Both the position numbers and the translations under genes were made by a program. Shown here one piece after another: positions 26,580 to 35,400 of a DNA stretch of 64,000 nucleotides (positions are counted from its first letter, which is position 1; each line of letters begins with the position of its first letter). Location of the stretch: the NCBI GenBank assembly GCA_016703425.1, contig JADJCA010000015.1, positions 1-64,000 of the forward strand, given 5' to 3'. A model generated the notes under the pieces. It had not been told where the DNA came from and did no database searches. It worked only from the letters and a program-made list of their open reading frames with translations. This stretch comes from Myxococcales bacterium (lineage in GTDB: Bacteria > Myxococcota_A > Polyangia > Polyangiales > Polyangiaceae).

Positions 26580-28010
26580 GTGCCCTCGAGGCAAGTCATC
26601 GAAGACGCCCGTTCGCTTGTTGGAAGCACCGTGCGCGGCAAGTGGCGCCTCGATGCCCTCTTGGGGGTCGGCGGCAGCGCGGCCGTCTACTCCGCGACGC
26701 ACCGCAACGGCAAGCGCGGCGCGCTCAAGATCTTGCGTGGCGACCTCGCCGACGACTTGGACTTGCGCAGCCGCTTCTTGAAGGAAGGCTACGTCGCGAA
26801 CCTCGTTGGGCATCCCGGCGTGGTGGCCATGATCGATGACGACATCGACGTCGAGGGCACGCCCTTCTTGGTGATGGAGCTCCTCGAGGGATCGCCGCTC
26901 GATCGGCTCGTCAAGAAGGGGCGTCCGATGCCGCTCGCTCGCGCGTTGGAGATCGGCGAGGCGGTCCTCGATGTCCTCGCCGCGGCGCACGAGCAGGGCA
27001 TCGTGCACGGCGACATCAAGCCGGGCAACGTGTTCTTGACGACCGCCGGTGAGGTCAAAGTCCTCGACTTCGGCATCGCGCACGTGAGCGACGACACCGT
27101 CCGCATGACGGCGGAGGACGCGCTCGGCACGCCGGCATACATTTCACCGGAGCAAGCCCGCGGTGACGACGTCGACGGTCGGACCGATCTGTGGGCCCTG
27201 GGCGCGCTGATGATCGCCCTCATCAGCGGCCGGCGGCCGCGCGAGGGCAAGACGGTCGTCGACGAGCTACGCATGGCGGCCACAGAACCGCTCGCTCCCG
27301 TGCGGCAGCTTGCGCCGGCGGTGAGCGAGGAGCTGGCCAAGGTCCTCGACCGCGCCGTCTCCTTCGCGCCGCGGGACCGATGGCCCGACGCCACGACGAT
27401 GCAGCAAGCGCTGCGGTTGGCTCTCTTGCTCGAGCAGGCGAAAAGCCCCGTAGAGGAGCGACTCGACCTCGCGACGCCAAGGCCTGGGGCGAGGTCAGGC
27501 GACACGCGCGCCTCGAACGAACGAGGTCCTCGGAAGACGACGCCGCCGCCGCTCCCGCCGGGGGCGCCGGGAGCGCGCGGACCGAAGCCGGACCCCCTGC
27601 GCTTGCTCCGCGGGCGCGACGGCTCGACCGACACGCGCGTCGCCACGAGGCGCGTGGACGTCAGCTCGCTAGGACGACTGTCGAGTTACCCGCCGGGCTC
27701 GACCACCACGAGCCGCATCGCCTTCGCGAGCACGACCGACCTGGCGGCCGAGTCGACGAGCGGCACCGTTCCAGCGAGAGGCGGAAAGGTCCGGAGCGTC
27801 GCGCAACTGTTGGCGCTCGTGGCCGCCATGACGGCGGGTGCGCTCTACGCTGACCCGATGTTCGACGCGTCGACATGGAGCGCGGAGGCGTGGCGTGCGC
27901 AGGCCGGCTCCTTGCTCGAGCTCGCTGGCGCGGAACCTGAGGAGACGCTTGGCGCCGGCGCGAGCGACGCAGGCACACCAGACGCCACGCGAAGCGACGC
28001 CTCCCGCTGA
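26580..28010 (+). CDS. Serine/threonine protein kinase with C-terminal TM segment
   Basis: 476 residues from GTG 26580, chosen because AAGGAG lies 10 nt upstream; an earlier in-frame ATG at 26442 would add 46 unlikely residues. Kinase domain about 20-290: P-loop GVGGSAAVY, Lys50 (GALKIL), catalytic HGDIKPGN (His143, Gly144, Asp145) and DFG (Asp163). The usual Arg before the catalytic Asp is Gly, as in non-RD kinases. The Pro/Arg/Thr-rich juxtamembrane region leads to one TM helix (VAQLLALVAAMTAGALYA) and a short exported Asp/Ala-rich tail. It is probably a membrane-bound sensor kinase; its input domain is too small to recognise. It sits alone. Confidence 0.88.
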   Translation: MPSRQVIEDARSLVGSTVRGKWRLDALLGVGGSAAVYSATHRNGKRGALKILRGDLADDLDLRSRFLKEGYVANLVGHPGVVAMIDDDIDVEGTPFLVMELLEGSPLDRLVKKGRPMPLARALEIGEAVLDVLAAAHEQGIVHGDIKPGNVFLTTAGEVKVLDFGIAHVSDDTVRMTAEDALGTPAYISPEQARGDDVDGRTDLWALGALMIALISGRRPREGKTVVDELRMAATEPLAPVRQLAPAVSEELAKVLDRAVSFAPRDRWPDATTMQQALRLALLLEQAKSPVEERLDLATPRPGARSGDTRASNERGPRKTTPPPLPPGAPGARGPKPDPLRLLRGRDGSTDTRVATRRVDVSSLGRLSSYPPGSTTTSRIAFASTTDLAAESTSGTVPARGGKVRSVAQLLALVAAMTAGALYADPMFDASTWSAEAWRAQAGSLLELAGAEPEETLGAGASDAGTPDATRSDASR

Positions 28011-28179
28011 AGCGCGCCAGCGCTCACGCACCAGGCAAGCGACCTCCGGTGGCGATTGCCCGGACATGGACACCGGATGCCCCAGGTGACGCGGGAGGGA
28101 TACGCCCGGTTAAATCCGTGAATTTGGGGGTAAGAGACGGAACGACACGAAGGCACACCGTGTGCAGCTATGCGATGTC

Positions 28180-28890
28180 ATGAAACGTTCGGTCCTTATC
28201 GTCGCCGCTGTTGGGTTGGTTTCTGCGCTCGTTGCCTGCTCGTCAACCGACGGAAAGGGCCCGACCGATTGCTCGGAGACCCCGAAGGCCAAGGGCTGCA
28301 GCAAGGCCGCGGCGCCCGCGTCGACGCAAGAGACGCAAGCGTCGCCCGTCGCGCAGACGCCTCCGCCGGCGGTCCTCCCCGTGAGCGACGCAGGCGATGC
28401 CGGGCGTCCGCACAAGCCCGACGGGGGCGCGGCCGTTCTCCCTGAGGCCAACGTGGCCTGCGAAGACCTCAAGCGTTGCTGCGCGCGCGTGCGCGACACC
28501 ATCGAGCGCGCGGCCTGTTACGGCATCGGCTACAAGTCGAGCAACAGCAGCTGCGCGAACGCCATCATCGCGTATCAAGTCTTCGGCGGCTGCGGCCACG
28601 CCTCGTTCGAGATGCCCGACATCTTCAACAGCGACGGCACCGAGAACCAGTCGAAGAGCTGCGAGTACTTGCTCAACCAATGCAACAGCGGCGGAGACTG
28701 CAGCGGCTACGACAATCAGTGCGGGAGCTGGGGCACCGGTGGCGGCGGCGGCGGCTACGAACCACCCCTCGACCCGTGCGAGGGCAAGTCGGTGTACCCG
28801 AACGACCAAGGCGGCAACGACTACGATTGCTGCATGTTCCCGGACTACGACACCTGCGCGGGCGTGTCCGACTGGGGCATGTATCCCTGA
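28180..28890 (+). CDS. Cys-rich lipoprotein, unknown
   Basis: 236 residues from ATG 28180 (MKRSVLIVAAVGLVSALVAC, lipobox Cys20). A Pro/Ala/Asp linker precedes a Cys-rich domain. Pairs include CEDLKRCCARV, SSCANAII and SCEYLLNQC, and a Gly-rich patch (GTGGGGGGYEP) separates the last Cys cluster (YDCCMFPDYDTC). Disulfide bonding on the cell surface is likely. No known domain is recognised. It converges on the PhyH-type gene with a 23-bp gap. Confidence 0.7.
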   Translation: MKRSVLIVAAVGLVSALVACSSTDGKGPTDCSETPKAKGCSKAAAPASTQETQASPVAQTPPPAVLPVSDAGDAGRPHKPDGGAAVLPEANVACEDLKRCCARVRDTIERAACYGIGYKSSNSSCANAIIAYQVFGGCGHASFEMPDIFNSDGTENQSKSCEYLLNQCNSGGDCSGYDNQCGSWGTGGGGGGYEPPLDPCEGKSVYPNDQGGNDYDCCMFPDYDTCAGVSDWGMYP

Positions 28891-28913
28891 CCCGAGACGG
28901 CTCGTGCAGGGCG

Positions 28914-29705
28914 TCAGCCAAAGACGCGCATGAACTGACGGGGTGCCTTCCGCGTCCGCGTGCAGCGGGTGTTGGCGTCAACGAAGCAGACCGAGAAGGC
29001 CCGACGAGGAGCGTCGGTCGCGTTTACGCCCGATCGATGCCACATCATGTTGTGGATGAGGAGCACGTCGCCGGCCTTCGCCGGAAGAGGCCTGGCCCGC
29101 GCCTCGGCGTTGGCTTCGGCGAGAAACTTCGCGGGCACGACGCCGCCCTGCAGCGTCGCCAAGCCCGCGTGGTGCGTCCCTGGCACGACCTCGACACACC
29201 CCGATGCGAAGGGCGCGTCGTCGAGGGCCGTCCAAAGCTGAAGACGCGGCGTCGGGTCGACGCCCCAGAAGCGTCCGCCGTCTTGATGCCACGGGAGCGG
29301 CGTTCCGCCGCGAGCCGGCTTCGTCATCATCATCGCGCGGAGGAGAAAGACGTCGTTGCCCAAGACGCGCTGCGCGATGCGCTGGAAGACCGAGTTCTTC
29401 ATCCACTGAGTGAAGACCGGGTCGAGCTCGAGCTTCTCGATTTTGCGATAGTTGCGCGTCGGGCCCTCGAACCCGCGGCCGTAGGGCAACTCGTGATAGT
29501 CGCCGCTCTCTGCGTCGCGCTGGAAGAACATCCCTTCGTAGACGATGTCACCATCCATCAGCGCGTCGGCGCGGGCGCGGAGGCCTGCAAGCACGGCGGG
29601 GGGCGCCACGGGGCCCAGCTCGGCGTAGCCCTCACGCTCGTAGCTGCCGATAGCCGCAGCGATGGCCTCGTCGGTCACCGGAAGGACGTCGGCCTCGGGA
29701 CTCAT
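28914..29705 (-). CDS. Phytanoyl-CoA dioxygenase (PhyH) family protein
   Basis: 263 residues of the Fe(II)/2-oxoglutarate oxygenase fold. The iron-binding facial triad is visible: His140 and Asp142 in LPWHQDGGRF, and the distal His223 in MMWHRSGVN, with an Arg further on (RRAF) for 2-oxoglutarate. It probably hydroxylates a small or lipid substrate. Its start overlaps the end of the aldo-keto reductase gene by 4 bp (ATGA), so the two are translationally coupled and may act in one pathway. The gene before them, a J-domain protein, ends one base before the reductase start, suggesting a three-gene operon. Confidence 0.88.
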   Translation of the reverse strand: MSPEADVLPVTDEAIAAAIGSYEREGYAELGPVAPPAVLAGLRARADALMDGDIVYEGMFFQRDAESGDYHELPYGRGFEGPTRNYRKIEKLELDPVFTQWMKNSVFQRIAQRVLGNDVFLLRAMMMTKPARGGTPLPWHQDGGRFWGVDPTPRLQLWTALDDAPFASGCVEVVPGTHHAGLATLQGGVVPAKFLAEANAEARARPLPAKAGDVLLIHNMMWHRSGVNATDAPRRAFSVCFVDANTRCTRTRKAPRQFMRVFG

Positions 29706-30688
29706 CGCGCGTAACGCGCGTCGGTACCCGCGAGCTCGAGGGCGGCGGCGTCGATGCGAGCGAGGAGGTCAGCGGAGAGCGGCGGCGCCGAAAGCGCATC
29801 GAGCGCGACGTCGAGCTGCTCGACGGAGGCGGGCCCCACGAGGACCGAGTCGACGAGCTCTCGTGACCTTAGAAAGCGGTAGGCGAGGTCGATGAGGCTG
29901 AGTCCCGACTCGTGGGCCAACGCGGCGTAGCGGGCGCGGGCCGCGAAGAGCGGTGGCGACCAGTAGCGCCTCCGGTACATGGCGTTGTGTTCGAAGCGCG
30001 AGCCCTTCGGCACCGTGGCGATGTCGAGCTCGCGCGCGAGGAGACCTCCCGCGAGCGCGTTGTAGGTCGTCGTGTGGAGCGCATAGCGCGCCGCGAAGCC
30101 CGCGTATTCGACGTCGAGCTGACGAACGACGAGGTTGTAGAGCTGTTGCGCCACCACGGGCCGAGGCGAGGCGGCGCGCTCCGTCAAGTGCAAGACCTCG
30201 AGCACCTGCCACGACGCGTAATTCGAGAGACCGAAGGCTCCGATGTGGCCCTTCGCAACGAGACCAAGGACGGCCGAAAGCGTTTGTTCGATGGGCGTCG
30301 CGGGATCGGGCGCGTGCAGGTAGTAGACGTCGATGGTTTCGACACCGAGGCGACGACGACTCTCGTCGCAGGCCAAAGCGACCGCCTCGGGCGAGAGACC
30401 CTCGCTGCGCCCTTGATGGCGACCGAGGCCGACCTTCGTGGCCACGCGAAAGGCCCCAGGGCGCGCCTTCATGGCCTCACCCACGATGCGCTCCGAGGTG
30501 CCGTTTTCGTAGACGTTCGCGGTGTCGAGGAGCCGCACGCCTCGTTCGAAGGCGCGGTCGATGATTCGCTGCGCGGCCTTCGCGTCGACGCGCTTGCCGA
30601 AGTTCATGGTCCCGAGGGCCACGCTCGGCGGGTCTCCTGGGGTGCGCTTCGCGAACAGCGGGGCGATGGCCGGCAGGTTCACGCGCAA
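29702..30688 (-). CDS. Aldo/keto reductase
   Basis: 328 residues of a TIM-barrel NADPH-dependent oxidoreductase. The catalytic tetrad is present: Asp55 and Tyr60 in LLDTANVY, Lys85 in VATKVG and His125 in YYLHAPD. The substrate is unknown; sequence similarity to the general-stress/YghZ-like side is only an impression. The start codon is TTG at 30688, one base after the J-domain gene stop (30690-30692). A GTG two codons downstream is an alternative start. The reductase gene overlaps the downstream PhyH gene by 4 bp, so an operon is likely. Confidence 0.9.
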   Translation of the reverse strand: MRVNLPAIAPLFAKRTPGDPPSVALGTMNFGKRVDAKAAQRIIDRAFERGVRLLDTANVYENGTSERIVGEAMKARPGAFRVATKVGLGRHQGRSEGLSPEAVALACDESRRRLGVETIDVYYLHAPDPATPIEQTLSAVLGLVAKGHIGAFGLSNYASWQVLEVLHLTERAASPRPVVAQQLYNLVVRQLDVEYAGFAARYALHTTTYNALAGGLLARELDIATVPKGSRFEHNAMYRRRYWSPPLFAARARYAALAHESGLSLIDLAYRFLRSRELVDSVLVGPASVEQLDVALDALSAPPLSADLLARIDAAALELAGTDARYAR

Positions 30689-30689
30689 C

Positions 30690-32240
30690 TCACTTCTTGA
30701 ACAAGCGGTCGAAGAGGCCGCTCTTCTTTCGAACTTCGATGTCGTGTTGCGACTGGGCCTCCTTCTGCGCGCGCATGTTGTGAACGCGCACTTCCCGTTG
30801 CGCGTCGAGGTTGCGCGGGTTCAGCTCGAAGGCGATACGAAAGTCGTCCATGGCGCCAGGATCACCGATGCGCTTGCGCAGCGTGCCTCGATAGAAGAAG
30901 GCCCGCTCGCAACGAACGCTCTCCGTCACACACTTGGTGAGCACGTCAATGAGCGAACGAACTTGCTCCGGCGCCTGGTTCTCCGGCTTCATGGCCTCGA
31001 GCCACGTGTGAATGGCGATGTAGTCCGGTTGCGAATCGAGGCGGACGGCGAGTGCGGCGAACTCGTGGGCCTTCGCGATGTCACCGCGCTTCATCATGAC
31101 CTCGGCCTTTTGGAACGCCGTCGCGGCCTCGAGGACACTCGCGATCTTCTCCTGATCCTCGGGCGTCGCGCCGCCCTCCTTGAGCAACAGCTCGTAGCGC
31201 TTCCGCTGCTCGTCGTCGCGGAGCGTCGAGGCGGCCTCGCTCAGACGCGCGAAGACGCGCGCGCACGCCTCGCGCACGGCGGCGAGCTCCGGTGGTAGGC
31301 GGTCCGGATGCCACCGCTTGGCCAACACGAGGTAGGCGTTTTGCGCCTCCTCGCCCCCCGCCGTCTGCGGCAAGCCGAGCATCTCGAAGTAGTTTTCGCG
31401 ATCGATCTTCGCCGCGCGTTCGGAGATCTCGCGGCGTCGCTCTTCGAGCGCTGGCGAGAGCACGGCAGGAAAGCCTGGCGGCGTCATCGATGCGCGATCG
31501 TCTCGCGTCGAGATGACAGCGCGCTCTTCCGTGAGCTTGGGGATCGCGGTCCTCGAGAGGCGCATCCGTCCGACGGGCGCCGAGGCGACGTCGGCGCTCG
31601 AGCTGGGCGTCGACGGCGGGGCCCCCAGATCCGCGGAGCTGTCGCGCGGGGGAGGCATCGAAGGCTTCTGCGTCGACGGCGCCAGCACTTGCGCGACCTT
31701 GGTGATGAGCAGCGCGTAGGCGACCGTGTCGGCTTCTCCCGCCAGCACGCGGTTGGCCCGCAACGCGTCGAGGGTGAACGGTCCCTGGCACATCGCGGCG
31801 AGCGCCTCGACCTGCAGGACGCCGAGGCCGAGCGCGTCTTTGACGGCATCGGCCGCCACGGAGAGCTCGCGTGTACCCACCCGCTCAAACATCGAACGCA
31901 TGAGCTCCACGGGAGGCCGACGGCGCAACACGCGCGCGATGGCCGTGAGCGGATGCAGCGGGACCTCGCCAACCCCCTCCAGGGCGTCGAAGGAATCGAA
32001 ATACGCGAACGCGGTGGGCCCGGGCAAATCGGCCAGCGAGAGGTACGCGTCAAAAGCGCCCGGCACGTCGGCCTTGATGGGCGCGCCCTCGCGCACGACG
32101 ATGGCTCCGACGCTCGCGTCGGGGTCGCCGAACACCAACGAGCCGCTCAGCCGTCGCTCGTAGACGTAGGCCAAAAGGTGGCTCACGGGCCGCTTGTCGA
32201 GCGTGCCTTGGGCGAGCGGCGCGGGGCGACCTTGAGGCAT
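30690..32240 (-). CDS. J-domain (DnaJ-like) protein with N-terminal DUF4388-like region
   Basis: 516 residues. The N-terminal ~100 residues (LLAYVYERRLSGSLVFGDP, AIVVREGAPIKADV) resemble DUF4388/PATAN-type modules that recur in myxobacterial regulators. A Ser/Pro linker (about 195-260) precedes a J-domain (about 285-350): NYFEMLGLP, AYLVLAKRWHPDRLPP with the essential HPD. TPR-like helices follow, and the protein ends basic. J-domains stimulate Hsp70 ATPase; here the module may recruit a chaperone to a signalling complex. No dnaK is adjacent. It is the first gene of the probable J-domain/AKR/PhyH operon. Confidence 0.88.
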   Translation of the reverse strand: MPQGRPAPLAQGTLDKRPVSHLLAYVYERRLSGSLVFGDPDASVGAIVVREGAPIKADVPGAFDAYLSLADLPGPTAFAYFDSFDALEGVGEVPLHPLTAIARVLRRRPPVELMRSMFERVGTRELSVAADAVKDALGLGVLQVEALAAMCQGPFTLDALRANRVLAGEADTVAYALLITKVAQVLAPSTQKPSMPPPRDSSADLGAPPSTPSSSADVASAPVGRMRLSRTAIPKLTEERAVISTRDDRASMTPPGFPAVLSPALEERRREISERAAKIDRENYFEMLGLPQTAGGEEAQNAYLVLAKRWHPDRLPPELAAVREACARVFARLSEAASTLRDDEQRKRYELLLKEGGATPEDQEKIASVLEAATAFQKAEVMMKRGDIAKAHEFAALAVRLDSQPDYIAIHTWLEAMKPENQAPEQVRSLIDVLTKCVTESVRCERAFFYRGTLRKRIGDPGAMDDFRIAFELNPRNLDAQREVRVHNMRAQKEAQSQHDIEVRKKSGLFDRLFKK

Positions 32241-32449
32241 GGTGCGGCGAAGATGAGTATTTCAGGATACTCCGAAATTTCCCAGCCTTCGGCGCTCCTT
32301 CTAGCGGAACGGTTGAGCTGCTCGCACGGGCCCGATCGCCGGTGTGGGTGAGCCTGCGCTCGCGGATTCGCCGTCGACCCTTGAGGGTGACGCACCGCGA
32401 GGCGAACCGTGCAACCGGCGAGAATCACGGGCTCCTCGCCCGGTTGCGA

Positions 32450-32455
32450 TAGACT
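32450..32455 (+). promoter_or_regulatory. Possible -10 element (TAGACT) of the large kinase gene
   Basis: TAGACT is exactly 10 nt before GTG 32466. The 12-nt string TTGCGATAGACT is repeated, with the same 10-nt spacing, before the start at 49425. No Shine-Dalgarno lies between box and start, so a very short leader is predicted. Confidence 0.45.
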
Positions 32456-32465
32456 CGGGCGACCC

Positions 32466-35400
32466 GTGGATTCGAAAGGCGAAAGCGACAGACCTGCGGG
32501 CGTCCCGGTGCGCGTCGCCGGCTCCGCTCCGCCCGACGGCCCGAAGGAGTTGGCTCAGTTCGAGGTCGTGCGTCGTCTCGGCAAGGGCGGCATGGCGGAG
32601 GTCTTCCTCGCGAGAAAGCGCGGCGCCGAAGGGACCTTCAAGCTTCTCGTCGTCAAACGCATCCTGCAAGCCCACGGCACCTCGCGACGTTTCCGCACGA
32701 TGTTCATCGAGGAGGCGCAGCTGGCCACGCGCCTCAATCATCCCAACGTCGTTCAGGTCTACGAGCTCTCCGATGGCGGCGACGAAGGCCAGCTCCTCGT
32801 CATGGAATACGTGGAGGGCCCGGACCTCGGCATGCTGATGTCGTCGGCGAAGGCAAAGGGCACACGGATCGCGCCGTGGCTTGGCGCGTGGATCATCGGC
32901 GAGGCCGCCAAGGGCCTGCACTACGCCCACGAAAAGAAGGACGAGTCCGGCGCGCCGCTTGAGATCGTGCACCGCGACGTTTCGCCGCAGAACATCCTTT
33001 TGTCCTACGACGGCGCCGTTAAAATCACGGACTTTGGCATCGCGAGCGCCAAGCTCTTCGTGGAGGAGACCGGCGTCCTCAAGGGAAAGTTCGGCTACAT
33101 GTCGCCGGAGCAGGCCCGCGGAGAGCGCGTGGACCGCCGCAGCGACGTCTACGCGCTCGGCGTGATCTTCTGGGAGATCCTCGCCGGCCGCGCGCTCCAC
33201 GCGGGGCTCGGCGGTGAAGCGCTGCTCGACATCGTCCGCTCGGGGATCGTCGAGTCGCCGAGCACCTACGCGCGCGACGTTCCCCCCGAGCTCGAGAGCA
33301 TCGTCATGACCTGCCTCGCGCCGCGCCGCGAGGATCGCTACGCGTCGGGGCGCGAGTTGACGAGCGCCGTCGCGCGCGCGCTGCTCGTGCGTCAGGTCCT
33401 CATCGACGCCAGCGTCCTCGAGACCGCCATCGTTGAGCTGGTCCGGCGCGAGCTTCCCGTCCTCATCGACGACGAAGGCGCCGGCGCCGCGATCAAGCAC
33501 GCGTCGTCGGCGCGGCTTCGCTTGCCGAGCATGGCGCCCATGGCCCCGGCAGCCTTGGAGTTGGAGCACGAGGCTGCCGCCGAGTCGCGTCCCGCCCCTG
33601 GCCCGCGCGAGGTCCGCCACGTCGCCATCGTCACCTTGCGCCTGCACGGCTTCGAGGCGCTCGGCGCCAGTGACGGTCCCCTCGCGTTGCGCACGCTCGA
33701 CCGACTGCGTGGCCTCCTCGAAGAGATCGCCTACAAGCGCGGCGTCCGCTGCTGGATTTGGTCCAGCGACTTCGAGGCGCGAGCGGTAGCGGGCGTGACC
33801 GCCAACACGGCGCGCGCCGCCGCCGACGCCGCGTGGCTCGCGCTCGACACGCACGAGACCATCGCCGGCCTCAGCGACGACTTGCCGACCACCATTGGCG
33901 CTTCCATCGGCATCGTGCGAGGCATTGCATCGGGCTTCCGCGACGCCGAGGGCAACCTCGTTCGCTACCGGCTCCACGACCCGGCCACGCACTTGGCCGA
34001 CGTCATCTCGCAAGCCACTCCGCTCCAGAAGACGTGGGTCGCCGGTGGCGTCTACCGCCTCGTCCGCCGCGAGTTTCGGTGGGGCGACGCGCCGACGCTC
34101 GAGCTCCCACCAAGAGCCGACGTCGAGAACGTACCGCCGACGATGCGCATCTACACGCTGCAGCGCAGCCTCTCGCGCGACGAACGCATCGCGACCATGG
34201 CCAGCGTCCCGAGCGAGTTGGTGGGTCGAGACGTGGAGAAGGCCGATCTCCATGCGTCGTTCATCCGAGCGGTGATGGGCCACGGCACGTTGACCTGTCG
34301 CGCGGTCGCGGGCGAGATGGGCATCGGCAAGAGCGCGCTCTTGGGAGCCTTCGTGGCCGAGCTGCCGCCCAACGCGCGGCTCGTGAAGGTGGAGTGCACG
34401 CCGGTCAAGACCGAGCTCCCTTACGCCGTCATCGGCGAAGCGATCCGCGACGCCATCGGCATCACCGGCGAAGAGCCCTACGAAGAGGTCGTGTCGCTCA
34501 TCGCGCGAGCCGGCGGTGGTTCGGCGCAAGGCGACGCGTCGAGCCCGCTCGTCGCGCGGCTCGCCGAGCTCGCGACCAACGTGCCCCTGGGTACCGGCGA
34601 CGACGAAGACCCGGCCTATCGACGCCGAACCGTCGCATCGGGCCTGCGCGCTTTGCTCGCGGCCATCGCGCTCTCGCAGCCGCTCGTCTTCATCGTGGAA
34701 GGCCTCCAGTGGGCCGACCGCCACAGCCTCGAGATCCTGGCCGAGCTCCTCCGCGGCAACGACCCGTTGCCCATTCTCGTGATCCTCGTCTCGCGGCCCG
34801 ACGACCATACAGCGGCCATCCTCGAAGGCGTCGTGCGCGTCGAGCTCCGCGGCCTTTCGTCGGAGGAGCAGGTGCGCCTCGTCGAGAATCGGCTCGGTGT
34901 TCGCGAAGGCGTTCGGCAGGTCTGCGCGGACTTGCTCCCCAAGGTCGGCGGCAATCCGTTCTTTCTCCTCGAAATGGTCGACGCGCTGCTCGAGCGTGGC
35001 GCCCTCGAGATTCGCGAAGAGCGCCATGAGGGCAGCGACCCAAAATTCGCGCTCGTCAGGCGCTCCGAGAGCGATCAGTGGCAACTTCCCTCGACGCTGG
35101 AGCAACTCCTAGGAGATCGCATTCGCGAGCTGCCTATGGCCGAGCACGACATCGTCAACTGGCTCGCCATCGCCGGGGGCCCGCTGGGCGCGTCGCACCT
35201 CGTCGAGCTGTCGAAGTCGAACGCCGAAGACGCGATCGTTCGCCTCGCGGCGCGGGGTCTCTGCGATCGCAAGGGAGACCTGGTCGACTTCCGTCATCCG
35301 CTCACACGCGACGTGGCCTACAAGGGGCTCGAACCACGCGATCGCACGGCGATGCATCGCGGCCTCGGGCTGTACTTGGGTCAGACGACCCTTGGCCGCG

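Noticed and set aside
32301..35105. Long reverse frame antisense to the kinase-ATPase gene
   Set aside because: High-GC antisense frame; no recognisable domain, and the forward strand contains complete kinase motifs.
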